Source: Protopterus annectens
Taxonomy: Eukaryota > Chordata > Ceratodontiformes > Protopteridae
Direction of reading: 5' to 3'
Assembly: GCF_019279795.1 (NCBI RefSeq)
Contig: NC_056730.1
Coordinates: 609,786,041 to 609,850,040, forward strand
Length of the DNA stretch: 64,000 bases
Within the stretch, counting starts at the first letter, position 1, and each line of letters starts with the position of its first letter. This document shows, piece by piece, positions 1-11,449 of this stretch. Below the pieces are notes generated by a model. It was not told where the DNA came from and searched no databases. It saw nothing but the letters and a program-made list of their open reading frames with translations. A program made the translations under genes and the position numbers.

Positions 1-224
1 TTATCATTTTTCTTGCCCTTTATTTTTAGTAGAGCATTATTACTGGTGCATTCATAAGTCTGCAGCAGTAGTGATTCTTACCTTAAAGGCACAGTCCCGG
101 GATTTTTTGTTTTGATTTTGGTCTTTATTTACATTTTCAGGCAGGCTTTCTGAGCATACCTGAGCTTTGATTGAAGGGATTGGGGCAGGGATGCTTACAG
201 GACATTTCTAAGGTGTTAGCTAAA

Positions 225-341
225 TCTTCTTTCTGCTGTTCCCGTTAGGGGTCGCCACAGCGGATCATCTGTTTCCATTTCTTCCTCTCCTCTGCATCTA
301 GCTCTTTCACATCAACTACCAGCATGTCCTCTCTCACTACA
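225..341 (-). mobile_element. 117-bp 5'-truncated LINE 3' end with 15-bp target-site duplication
   Basis: The insert is bounded by a perfect 15-bp direct repeat, AAGGTGTTAGCTAAA, at 210-224 and 342-356. Read on the minus strand it has a short coding tail (ELDAEERKKWKQMIRCGDP, then a stop) and ends in a GAA/A-rich tail, which is what a severely 5'-truncated LINE looks like. The coding tail resembles the C-terminus of RTE-type LINE ORFs, but the family call is tentative. A related copy lies at 63926-64000. Confidence 0.7.
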
Positions 342-356
342 AAGGTGTTAGCTAAA

Positions 357-833
357 AACCATCTTAAATTACAGTTGTACTCACAACTGCTCTTACTCAG
401 CCATTCATTTACTTAGCCTGTCCTTGTTATCCTCAGAGAAAAGAAGCCTTTCAGGCATTTTATGCAGAAAACTATATGAGTAATGCAACGCTACAACATT
501 ACCAAACAGTGTTTTCCGTTCCTTTCCTTTCATTTCATATTTTATTTTGTAATTTCTCAATGCTAAGTAAATGCAATGATGTTATGACATGATTACCACT
601 TGCTTTGTAAAACACAACTAAATGATGAAAATTAGAAACAGTCTTTTTTGAAATTGTTTGATCTCTGAATACTAGCCAAATGTAATGTTTTTTCTGGACT
701 TCTAGAAGCTCTGTAAAATAGCACATGAGTGATGCAAACTTCAAAGTTTAGTAGTCAGAGTTCATTTTCTAGTCTAATGTGCTGATTTCTGATAGTAGCC
801 AAGTGCCCTGATTTTTAAGACATGGCTGCTTCA
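357..833. other. unassigned AT-rich sequence
   Basis: No coding region, inverted repeat or recognisable transposon motif was seen. The open frames here are short and look fortuitous. Confidence 0.5.
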
Positions 834-1405
834 ATTATTTATTTATTTATTTCACATTTGTTAACCGGGTTGGTCCAACTGAGCACAGGCCCATTTTCAG
901 TGGAGATCCGAGGAGAAAAGCTCCAAGAAAAACAATTACAATTTTATAGTCATAGATTACACAAAAAGTTACAAGGACAATTTCACAGTGTGCATATATA
1001 GGAAGATTGCACAATTTTGCATACATATGAAAAATTAAAAAAGAAAACAACAGAGAAATTCACCCACCAATAATCAAGTAATTATTATGATAAAAGTATG
1101 AAATAAAGAAAATGAGACATTATATACAAGTAATTATAAGCATGATACATTCATACAGATTGTATAGCTCTACAACATTTCCTAAGTAGGATAGAGCAAG
1201 AAACTTACAGCACAAATGTGGGAGAGACAAATGTTAGAATCAGGATTAGGTAGGGTCTTGGCAGAGGCATAACCAAGTTTTCTGGAGGAAAGGTTTTAGT
1301 TCTATTTTGAAACTGATAGTTTGTGTAATGCTATGCAAATTGGCCAGGAGGTTGTTCCAGAATTTTGTAATGAAGGATTTATATAAGAGATTGTCAAAGT
1401 TCATT
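834..1405 (-). mobile_element. 3' end of an L2-clade LINE (ORF2 C-terminus and 3' UTR)
   Basis: On the minus strand, 1400-1260 encodes a segment reading FITKFWNNLLANLHSIT followed by SFKIELKPFLQKTW. This matches the typical end of L2-clade LINE polyproteins (W-N-x-L-P ... S-F-K-x-x-L-K-x-x-L). The 3' UTR follows, and the element ends at an (ATTT)n tract at 834-852. The last ~75 bases, next to the ATTT tract, closely resemble the tail of the V-SINE at 15752-15998, as expected for a SINE that borrows the machinery of its partner LINE. The copy is 5'-truncated near 1405 and inactive. Confidence 0.65.
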
Positions 1406-1586
1406 TTGGATCTATAAGTTTAAAAGTTCTGTATAAGCATGATCGATGCAAAGTTCAAACATTAGTAGACACACTCATCTTTTAATTTCATATTTTATTT
1501 TGTGCTAACTTCTGTCTACTAGTTAAATACATTTCCTAGTATACATACTGCAACTTGGTGAGTTACTGAATTATATGACAACGCTG

Positions 1587-1935
1587 TTCATATGTTCATG
1601 GGAGGTTACCAGGCTATTGACCCAAGGGTCATTCCAAGCCTATCCATTTACACCCAACAAGAGAAAAATCTTGTCAATGCCCAAGGTTATTTTTAGTAAT
1701 GACTGCCCATATCCAAGAGGGATGTGGGAGCTATCCCTGGCAATATTTTACGGTTTCCTATCCATTTGTCCAGGCTACACTTAAACCATAGCGGTACTCT
1801 GTTTAATATCAATTGGTAGCCTGTTTCTACCTTACAACTGAATGCATCTGTGTCTGGTTCCACTATTAATCTATAAAGAACTGAAATGCTACTGTGTATG
1901 CTTTTCTCATCTCTCTGTAATGCCTCTCAACTTCT
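1587..1935 (-). mobile_element. CR1 3' end fragment (minus)
   Basis: The left edge (GTTCATATGTTCATGGGAGG) is a diverged reverse complement of the CCTATGAA-type CR1 terminus. Read on the minus strand, the sequence contains a degenerate form of the CR1 C-terminus, recognisable as LDKWIGNRKILPGIAPTSLL. The better preserved copy near 25690-25760 has the same region as LDQWMGDRRYTPGI. The fragment is 5'-truncated and carries stops. Confidence 0.6.
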
Positions 1936-2735
1936 TCGCTCAAGAATTCTGCACATAGGATAAAAGCCCAATATCACTTAAAGCATCCAAATAATACTCT
2001 TAAGTTACTTAAAAGTTAACAGAACAATATGTTTTTCATCAATAAGCATTTTCTGAACAATAAGAAGGGGCAAACCCTAGCATCTGGTTTTACTGACTGA
2101 CAAATCCTCAGTACTTTTCCAGAAAGTCAAAAATTCTACAAGGGAAAAACATATCAGGCAAAACCAGTGACAGGTAATATGCACGTTCTTATTTGTGTAA
2201 AATTTAATAGAATAAAACATTTTGTATCAGCGTGCAATTACTGGGCAATAAGATGTAAAAACAAAATTCTCATTGACTCACAAGTAGAAATTTTATAAAA
2301 GACGTGGGAAAATATATGAGGCAAAACCAGGAACAGTTCAGAGGAATGCTGCTGCTACTGTATACAACTGTTCTGCCAGTAAATAAAAAAATCATCCTAG
2401 AAGTTTCAGCTCACAGCTATTGATATCCAACTTCTTCACCTAAATTGCTGTATCAGAAAAAAAGAGAGAGAAAACATTGTTTTGCTGCTATGTGAAGTTT
2501 GCTGCCCTCAGAATAGATCCTTGCTACTGTGTATACTGAAACCACTGTCACAGAGAAATCAGATATTCACCAGTAATGTAAAAAAAAAGATACCAAGAGA
2601 AATAGTGTCCCTAAAATTTCAGCACACTACTGATATAGACATTCAACTCCCACATCACAATTCTCATTTCTATAACAGCTAATAAACAGGAAAAATAATA
2701 TAATAAAGTACAGTACACTGACAACTCACCTGTAG
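1936..2735. other. unassigned AT-rich sequence
   Basis: No gene or recognised element was seen. A 66-codon frame at 2482-2682 has no identifiable motif and is not called. Confidence 0.4.
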
Positions 2736-2739
2736 TTTG

Positions 2740-3545
2740 CTCAGCCCCAAATCTTCCCACCTTAGAAACTATCACACAGAAAGGTTTCACCTCTATAGAA
2801 GACTGACTAAATAAATCTCATTTCCACTTAAACCCCAACAAAACCAAAATAATCATATTCCTTCCTAAAAACATAAATCAAAACAACAGTGACCTCCTCA
2901 AACAATGCAACTTAAAAACATCACCAACACAAAATTTCTAGAAGTTATTATTGATAACAACATAAAATTTGATCTGCACAGTGACACTGCTGTCAAAAAG
3001 ACACTGCGAACTAGAGTCTCTTTACAGAGCAAAACACCTGCTAAGTGACCACAGTAAAAAAATGTCTGCCACCTCCCTCCTCCTTCCTACCCTCCTATAT
3101 GCCTCCCAACAATATTCACAAATTTCAGCTCTTCCCCCCAAAACAAACTAAAAAGCACCTATAACAATAGTAGAAAATTTGCCTGCAGTCACCCAAATCA
3201 CTCTCATCATTGAATGGTGCAAAATACCCTCCAGTGGATTGAATGTCCTCACCATAGTATCCTCTTCCAACTACTAACAGCTCCCAGAATACTTCACCAG
3301 CCACTTAAAACACCCTTACTGCCAAATTTCATCCAATAGCATGTACCAAATAGAAACCTAAGATCCTCAGAACTTGAACTAACTTTTGCTAATAAATCTA
3401 ATAATTATTACAGTGACTCACTATTCTCTGTCACCATCTCTAAGGCATGGAACAAATTTGCAAACCACATTAGGCTTTTAAATTACCTGCAACATTTCAT
3501 GTTCACCCTAAAATATCAACTGGCAACTAATAAACTTTGCAACTG
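2740..3545 (+). mobile_element. degenerate L2-like LINE reverse transcriptase C-terminal half
   Basis: Frame fragments read HFHLNPNKTKIIIFLPKN, then FLEVIIDNNIKFDLHSD, and near 3445 ISKAWNKFANHIRLL. This is the usual order after the RT catalytic core in L2/jockey-type LINEs: L-N-x-x-K-T-x, then L-G-V-x-x-D-x-x-L-x-F, then the W-N-x-L motif. Stops and frameshifts are frequent. The catalytic DD motif is not visible, so the copy is 5'-truncated or too decayed. Confidence 0.5.
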
Positions 3546-3654
3546 TATGATAACTAAAGTTTCAAGCATGCTTCTACTCACATTATCTTGAAAACATGTA
3601 TTTCCTTAATCTGATATGCTTTGTAAATAATGTTTGCTGATAGTTTTGAAATAC

Positions 3655-6255
3655 GTGCAGTAAGTCCATCAGCAGGGTCAGAGGAAGCCTTTTGTGCCAA
3701 ACACCTGTCATGTCTTAGCAGTCTGCAGGATATGGAGCAGAGTGACAGAGCTTTGAGTTGTTCCATGTAGGACATGTTGTTCAAGCCTTGTATCCTTTTC
3801 GCAGTGTATCTTTGTGGGCATTCCAGTTGTTGCATGTGTCTGGACAGATACATGATAAAGGGGCATTATATTCAATGACTGGCCTAATGAGGGTTGAGTA
3901 AGGGGAACAATGATATTCCTAGATCTAGACAAAATCCCTTTATTTATAAGCAGTGCAATATAGAATGACTTTCTTACAATTATAGGCAAATTTTGGTTAA
4001 ACATTAGGTCACTGTCCACTTAAGTTTCTAAATCCTGAACAACTGGGTCAAGTCGTAGAGGCGCATTATCAAATTTGGTAGTTCCCTGGGTTAGACGACT
4101 TCTCAAAGGATGCAATCATTTTTATTATTTAGTTTCAGACCATGTTTTTGACATCAGTTATTTATTTGAGACTAACCTTCATGCAGGATAGCTAAGTCAT
4201 TTGGGGATTCAATGACTGCTCCTATTGGGCAGTCATTTACAGACTTAATCAGCGACAGCCCTTTGGTACTGGCTTTTACTTCTGAAAAAAAGATGCCAAA
4301 CAGGAGAGGTCCCAGCAGAGAACCTTGGGGGACTCCATTGGTCACTGCATCCTATATGTGAGCCATGCTGACAATCCAGTGGGTGAGGTAGGGGTTTATT
4401 CCCAGTTTATTTAGCTTTTCTACTATGTCTGCATGGGGAATTATGTCAAAAGCTTTGCCCAGATTGAGTTATGCACTGTGTACCATTTTGCCTTCATTCA
4501 TTGTTTGGGTGACCTTTTCAAAAAAATCCAAAAGGCTGAGTAAATATGACCTGCCCTTAATGAAGCCAAACTAAGATGAATCAAGTGTTTGGAGGTTCCC
4601 TATGTCCTCATTGATTAATTCCAAGAGACGTGTGTCCGTGTCTTTGCATATGAGTCTGGTCAAAGTTATGGGTTTGTAACTGCCTGGCTCTGTGGAAGGT
4701 CCTTATTTATACAGGGGTAATGACTGTAGCTGTTCTCCATTTACTTGGCATAAAACCTGTATGGAGGCTGAGATTGGACAGTGTTATTAGGGGAAATGAA
4801 TAAATTGTGCTTTGTGTTGTTATGGGTGTGACTAAATTGTGCTTCATGCTATTTAACATGGATTCAGAGATATTATCAGAACCCATCAATGCTGTACTTT
4901 TAGCTTTTGATAGCACTTTTAGGACTTGTTCTTGTGTGATAGCTGGAGGAGAGCCAGTTTGAGGTATATCTTGAGGTCCAAATGGAGGGGAGAGAGGGGT
5001 ACAGTTAGAACTAAATTTATTAGCTAGTAGGTTACCTATATCTTAAGCCTCAGTGTAGGTAACATTGTTCATATTCAGTTCAACACATTGCTGTGTTGTG
5101 CTTTTCAGATTATAAACATAACTAAAAAATACCTTATGATTGTGTTTGGCTTACATAGTTATTTTAGTAAAACCCACCAAAGACAAGTTTGAGGCTAAGT
5201 TCCTGACTTGTTTATTAATTCCATTGACAAGGTTTCTAACATTTTGTAAATTACTTTTCTTGCTTTAGGTCAAAATTATTTTTCTTTTATTATAAAGCTG
5301 TTTAATGTTATGGTTCCATCATGTGCGTTTGTTTCTGGGGTTTGCCCTGCACTTGTTCCTACAGGGTACAGCTGTTTACATGCTGGTATAGTGTGGTGGT
5401 GGTGTGCATTTCTGCATATTCCATGGAGTTACCTGGGTTTGGTGGGGATTTGAAGCTCACCAGTGTATCACTTAGGAGTAAGCAGTTTGTTTTAAAGAAA
5501 TTTCTAAAGGTACCTTAGGTGGAAGGGATCTGTTTTATTTAAAGGAGACTGCTTTTTGGTCAGACCTAACAAGTGGTGAAGATGCACAACGGATCGTGCA
5601 AGATGCTCCTGTATTATTAAGGACAAGTGGGTACTCTAATTGTTCCAGGGTATTTGTAGTGACACAGTCCAGTAATCGAAATGCTTGTACAGCAGTGGTG
5701 GTGTAGTTTTCCTAGTCTATAGCTGGATAGTTTAGATCACCTTGGAAAATAGTATTAGGTGTAATACTAAGCAATTCCACTTCCTGTAGATAGGCACTGT
5801 GGCTTTTTTTTATGGCGGGAGTTCTATAGCTAACTAATAAATGGTATGGGGTGTTCCTGATGGTGATTTGGACATGTAGAAGCTCTAGTGCATCATGTTG
5901 CTTTACCAGCTTTGATGGGAGTCTCTTCTAAGTGTAGAATGATAACTCACCTTTTTCCCCTCCTGCACAGTAGTTGGTCTAAACATGTGGAAGGCATTAT
6001 AGCCCTCCACAGCCGGACCGCTCTCTGCTATTTTAAACCATGACTTAATCATCAGTCAGCTGTCCTTATCTTTTCCAGGGTGAGAAGAGCTTGTAGGCAG
6101 TAGAGTTTCTTGTTCAGGCTCCTAGCATTGATCAGTAGCACCTTCATATTTTCCTTTGCTGTTTCATTAAGTTGGTAGGTTTATCAGGTTGGCATTGCCT
6201 AAAAAGGCACTACATTGGTGGACAATGTCTTTGCCAATAATCAAAACCCTGAGGG
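3655..6255 (-). pseudogene. CR1 ORF2 (endonuclease + RT), minus strand, decayed
   Basis: Reading right to left: the end of ORF1 near 6250-6200; an endonuclease with a GDLNYPAID-like motif near 5725; a stretch with ALMGSDNISESMLNSM near 4880; RT core traces such as a GVPQ-type block near 4330; and the C-terminal LTRHMQQLECPQ region near 3830. The order matches the better copy at 22063-25771. There are many stops and frameshifts. The sequence stops resembling CR1 near 3655, so the C-terminus and CCTATGAA tail are missing. The first ~500 bases of the element lie inverted at 6262-6790. Confidence 0.7.
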
Positions 6256-6261
6256 GAACAA

Positions 6262-6790
6262 ATGCAAGCCATCCCTAGATAAGCAGTGTGATCTGTCATA
6301 TCTTCCCAACCTGACAAATATTGGACCCCTCTTTCAATAACACCAAACACTAAGCCAATTATTAGAGTCAACGCTTTTTTGCTCATATTGTGGCATCATC
6401 CTTGGATGATATTTAGCCTACTTCCTCAAACAGCACAAGGAGTCCCAAAGTCCCAGATGCAGAACCTATAAGGCAGGCATCAGCCTATCCAAACATTCTT
6501 GTTATAGGCAATTCCATTGTAAGATGTACAGATATACCTCTAACCAGGATGAACATGGAAAGATTGATGGCTAGTTGCTTGTGTGGTGCCAGAATCTGTC
6601 AGATCACGCATGTACTCAAGTCCCTGAACCACAAATACCAGTAGGACTCTGTCATAGTTCATGCCAGTGTCAATGACTTAAGGTGTACCATCCCAGATTA
6701 TGTGAAGAGAGACATGATGGAGCTCTCAGACAGTGGCAGTATATAAGCCTAGCACTGAGCAGCATTCTATCTTCACCAATTTATATGTTA
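6262..6790 (+). mobile_element. inverted CR1 ORF1 segment (5' inversion of the adjacent CR1)
   Basis: This plus-strand segment aligns with CR1 ORF1 of the copy at 22063-22969. It has a C-x-x-C finger remnant (CSYCG) near 6385, a GNSIV equivalent of the GDSIV esterase block near 6515, a VHASVNDLR block near 6670 and the SILSS...F region at its end. It abuts head-to-head with the minus-strand CR1 body, and about 135 bp of ORF1 is missing between the two parts. This is the arrangement expected from twin priming during target-primed reverse transcription. Confidence 0.6.
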
Positions 6791-6821
6791 TACACCAATA
6801 TATTATTCTTTATATATTAAA

Positions 6822-6822
<1 letters not shown>

Positions 6823-6891
<69 letters not shown>

Positions 6892-6896
6892 AGAGA
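6823..6896. repeat. (TA)n(TG)n microsatellite
   Basis: Pure alternating TA passes into TG and then a short GA run. It lies directly to the right of the CR1 inverted segment. Confidence 0.95.
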
Positions 6897-7936
6897 GACA
6901 GAGTACTGAACGTCAAAGTACCCAAATGTCAAACCTTCTAACATCAATACAAAAAATAATTAAAAAAGGTTGACAGTGAACTGAGCATGCTCTGAGACAT
7001 AACCTTGGAGCATGCAGCGAGACAATGTCTGAAACCCCCTGAACACTCTCACTCCCTCTGTTAATTATATATTCCAACTCTGAGATCAGACAGCATTAGG
7101 GAAAGGGCATATTCCTCAGCCACAGTAATGCAGAGATCTTGCGCAATTTTCAGTCACCTGTTTTTTCGACAAAACAGCTGTTGACTACAGAAATGTTTTA
7201 GGGTGGATAGCTTGTACAGCTATGGTTGCTTAAATCTTTATGAATGTGGGTGACCTAGACAGTTTCCCAACAATATAACAGCTTGGGTCCTGACTGGACT
7301 ATCTGCCACACTCTGACACAATTGCTGCTGGATGTCAGAGGCAAAGCTGAAAGGTAGCAGCTGATGCTAGGAACAATATGGGTGGGGCACACAAACCAAT
7401 GATGGTAGCTCTTGATGGCAAAATGCAAGGAGCATGACATCAACTGTTAGAAGGGCAGAGATGGTCCTTACAGTAATAAATGTCCACATCACCTCCCAAG
7501 GGCATGGGTTGCCATGTTGGTGAGAGTATCAAGCACCCTGATACTTGGCAGATGACAGCTCCTGTGGATGGCTGTTGACCTCAGGGATAATGGGAAAGAT
7601 TCCACACCTCTAGGGAATGTGTGAGTTGCATCTATTCTTGGTGAGTTAACCCTTTCGGTATTCTTTAAGGGTTGGCTTAATGATCAGCAAGCAAAGCGGG
7701 GAAGCACACAGAAAAATAAGTCACCACAGCCATCTGCAAAATAGAGTGAAAAAGCAGTGAGAGTGTACGTCAGGTCAGTATAAGTGATATACAACTTTGA
7801 TACATATACCATGGTTATGTATGTGCACCTCAAGAAGCTGGTCCTTAATAGTTAATACCCTTAATGCTTAGGTGGCCACTTCAGTAGAGAGATAAGAAGG
7901 TGTTAAACACTTAATTCATATTTTTTACAGAAATAT

Positions 7937-7937
<1 letters not shown>
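6897..7937. other. unassigned sequence with half of a 46-bp direct repeat
   Basis: No gene was recognised. Positions 7618-7663 are identical to 9252-9297. A minus-strand frame at 7255-7443 has no recognisable motif. Confidence 0.5.

Positions 7938-7982
<45 letters not shown>
7938..7982. repeat. (TA)n microsatellite
   Basis: A pure TA tract of about 45 bp. Confidence 0.95.
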
Positions 7983-7986
<4 letters not shown>

Positions 7987-8739
7987 AAAAGTAAAAGGAA
8001 ATTCTGTCACAATGCTCAAGTTCTTGACAGAGAGTTATGAAGCCCACAGTGAAAAACAAACAACTATCTGAGTTCCACTTGCTCCTTCAGCTTGCCTATT
8101 TATGGAATCACAATTCTGTGAAACAAAACCATTATTATTTTTGAAGCTGTTTGTGGTTTCAAAACTCCCAAGTTTTGAGAAAAAAAAACACCACACTTCT
8201 GCTTTCTTTATAGTATCCTCTTCCCCATCTCTTTTAATTTGTGCTTTTCTTTTCCTGTGTTATGATAAACATCCTGCTTAAACTTTATCAATAAAAGGTT
8301 ATCTGGTGATCACTTTGCATTACGCGCTCTTCTATCAACTGCTATATTTTTATTATACAATAACTGGCCATTAACATTCAAAAATGAGCACGCTGACTGG
8401 TTAGCCCACTGGAAATTGAACATATACCAATGGAAAAAAGTCCGGTCACCCAGACTTTCTTCTATTAATATATGCTACAGATATTCTACTTTTCTTTAAT
8501 TTAAAAAAATAAATAAACTTACAAAAAACAGGTAGACTTCAAAATAATGAGAGATGTGGCAGAGAGAAATACAAGGATAATCAGGTATGTTATGCAAAAC
8601 TAGAGAAACATACTTGATTACCCTTATGTCTTCTCAGTCCCATCTGTTCCACTGTCTCATATGATTCAAGTCTCCAGTTTTCATTTTTTTAATAAAAAAA
8701 AAAAAAAACAGTGGAGATCTACCTTTCGCTGTTGCTTCC
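7983..8739. other. unassigned sequence
   Basis: AT-rich, with an A17 run near 8693-8709. No gene or recognised element was seen. Confidence 0.4.
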
Positions 8740-9020
8740 TTTGCAGAACACTGACGTACCGTGTAAGCATGGGAACGTAAGTTCCATACACATGCGCAGT
8801 ACATCATAAAAAGCCCCAGGATACCGGGATAAATGCATAAGAGCAACACTGCACCCTTAATACAAGGACATTATTTAAGAAAAGTAACTTTTTTTCTTAA
8901 ATAATGTCATTGTATAATAGCAATAATCCATGTCTGGGTGAGGGTAATGTTGATTAACCCATGGCGGACTTTGTTTGGTCACGAGGGCAAGGCCCATTTA
9001 CACTTTTAGCAAGAAGTATT
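8740..9020. repeat. short interspersed repeat with a 23-bp hairpin (related copy at 18820-19142)
   Basis: The sequence shares the blocks CATACACATGCGCAGTACAT and CTTAAATAATGTCATTGTAT, and the following ~110 bp, with 18820-19062. It contains an inverted repeat at 8860-8882 / 8893-8915, 22 of 23 bases matched around a 10-nt loop. The size and lack of coding capacity suggest a non-autonomous DNA element. The terminal repeats and transposon superfamily are not identified. Confidence 0.5.
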
Positions 9021-9251
9021 TACCAGCCATTTCTGCATGTCTGCCCATGGATCCTCCTCTTTTGCTCGGACTTTGCTGTAGCTGTTCTACAAAGAGGTTT
9101 GTTTTGTTGAAATGTAAGGTCACTTCTTAAACAGGTTACACTTAACTGAGGGCTTTATTTTTTGCTGGAAAAGTTTTTCTGTGTATGTTTGAATCAGCTA
9201 TTCTGGTTCTTTTGGGCTCACTTTTGGTAGACTCTCACATCTGCAGGAGAT

Positions 9252-9297
9252 TGTGTGAGTTGCATCTATTCTTGGTGAGTTAACCCTTTCGGTATTC
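9252..9297 (+). repeat. 46-bp perfect direct repeat (other copy 7618-7663)
   Basis: The identity runs from TGTGTGAGTTGCATC to CCTTTCGGTATTC. Similarity fades on both sides, with a weakly matching stretch just upstream. It probably marks two copies of an otherwise diverged repeat. Confidence 0.7.
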
Positions 9298-9659
9298 CAT
9301 AGATAAAGCATTATCTGTATAACAAATCCCCCACTCATGCCCTTACTAATTTTTGAGTGTACATTGAATCTATCCATCAACCTCTCATTTCTTTAAGAAA
9401 TTGAGAAGAAGTCATTTTAAATACTTTGGTCATGCTTTCGCAATTCACGTATTATCTTGTCAGTACTAAGTCCTTTAGGAGAGTGGAACAGCTGTGGATT
9501 TCCTAATATTTTACTGGAAAAGGACAACCTGTATCAGTTGACAATTCTTGTTGGTTGTTTGTTGCTTTTGTTTCACTCATTCTCACCATGGTAAAACAAT
9601 TCCAGGAAAGAATAAGGCACATTTTAATATAGCCTTGTTTTCTTTGATAATATATTGAA

Positions 9660-10110
9660 AAGGGTGGACTACAGAAGTATACTGGAGGCAGCTACCTGGT
9701 CCCATGCACATTTAGAAAGAATTACAAACTGGGTTCCTTCTCCAGGTGTAGAACCGGCTTTACCATGACCATACTCCAGGGTGAACACAGTACAGTTGTA
9801 TTAGTTGAACTTACCCATAACAGTAATTGTTCAAACTCCTTACTGTTTCAGTAGCCTCACCTTCCCTCCATCCCCCTTAGTATATAGTTAGCTGTTGGGG
9901 TAAAAAGATATATTTATATATTTTGGGGGGTTTCAGGATGAATTAGATTATTGTTTTTGCTGCAAGAAGGTCCTGAAGTCATCTACACTCTGACTGTTAA
10001 TTTCTTCCAATGGCTTGTCCAATCAGCAGTCAGAATGTAGTGGGGGAGGGAGCCAGAGTTTTTTGACTGGCTGGCTATTGTATTCTGGGCAGAATGCAAC
10101 CCATATAGGC
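9660..10110 (+). mobile_element. decayed 3' end of a DIRS-type retrotransposon
   Basis: Near 9689 a frame reads EAATWSHAH, resembling the conserved A-x-x-W-S-x-x-H block near the end of DIRS tyrosine recombinases. About 120 bp downstream is TTACCCATAACAGTAATTGT, then a CTCACCTTCCCTCCATCCCC block. The DIRS element at 36430-40318 has the equivalent order (TTACCATAATGTTCC, then CTCACCCTCCATCCCC) after its recombinase. No terminal repeat or RT is present, so this is a truncated relic. The call rests on layout and short motifs only. Confidence 0.35.
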
Positions 10111-11445
10111 AAAGGGTACTGCAGCATTGAGGAATTCAAGCATCTACTGGTATAATAAGTGCAATGTCTACAACTGTACTATCTTGATATATTAATATGA
10201 AAGGTACAATTCCATTATTAGTTATGCCATTCTCTTTCCCAGAGATCAGTGTATGCATTTCTAAACATATCCAGGGCTGACATGTGCACATGTGCACCAT
10301 CTGTGTGTGTGTACTGCATGAGTTATATAGCATGTAAAGCAATCTGGGAGCACATTTCTGGACTCCATTTTCAATATTTAGGCAACCATGTAGACAACAT
10401 AGGATTATGTTGGTGTAAATCTGTGTACTGTAATCAAACCTCTAAAAGTTACAAGGAATGTTCTTACAGATTATGGATCAATGTATAATACATTAAAGTT
10501 CTCTGCATTTCCTTTGCTGTATTTTGCTTTGCTTTACAGATATCACAAGCAGAATGTTTTGTTAGATGTCACTGCAACCTTATGATGTCATTTTCAAAAA
10601 TGAACATTACCAGTGGTAACATAAAATGCTGCTGTGTTGTAAAGCCAAGCAAAACCACTTAAGTAAACCATGACTGTGACAGATTGAAGTGTTGTAGTCT
10701 GGCAACAAAGGTTATACACTTTCAAACTTGTAGGTTGATAAGCAAGAAAAAATCAAAAGTTCTGATATAGGGCACAGTTAAAGAAAACAAAGCTATGGAT
10801 TGGTATCTGAGACAGAAGTTTTTCAATTTTCTGTTTTCTTCACTACTGAAAAAGTGGAGAATCTGGGCCAAAGACAAATATCTGTCAATATTTTCTCCAG
10901 ACTTACAACCAAGACAAAACATAATCATGCAAAAAGTCCTAAATTAGGGATTTTTTAAAAACTTCTGGTACTATTAGATTAGAACTTTTCAAAATAATTT
11001 TCAATCTTAAGAGGGATGGAGTAAACATTTGAGAACATATAATGGATGCCCCTCTAAAGTCTGTACAGATAAGAGATATGCAGAGACACAAGGAACTCTT
11101 GTAAATGTTGAATATTTTGATTGCAGGGTTGAGAATATACATCTGTACAAAAATACTGTATTGGGAACTAGCTGCATATACCCATAAGAGAAGCTACAGC
11201 CTCAGAACCCACCTACTACATTATATAATCAACTGTGATGTTGTTCACACAGTAAAGAATGGCAGAAAACGTGTGTTCTAGCAAAATTCAAACATTTCCC
11301 TTGATCTCTTCTGTTAAGAATCTGGAATGGGAAAACAGCAGTTTCATAATACAGTGCATTTTTCTCAACTGTTTCAAAACTATGTGATTCAAGCAGTTAT
11401 GTCTTGAAAAACTATCCACATCCCAGAACGTTTAGTAAGTACAAT
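10111..11445. other. unassigned sequence
   Basis: No gene, hairpin or transposon motif was recognised in this 1.3 kb. Short frames on both strands have no motifs. Confidence 0.4.
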
Positions 11446-11449
11446 ATAT

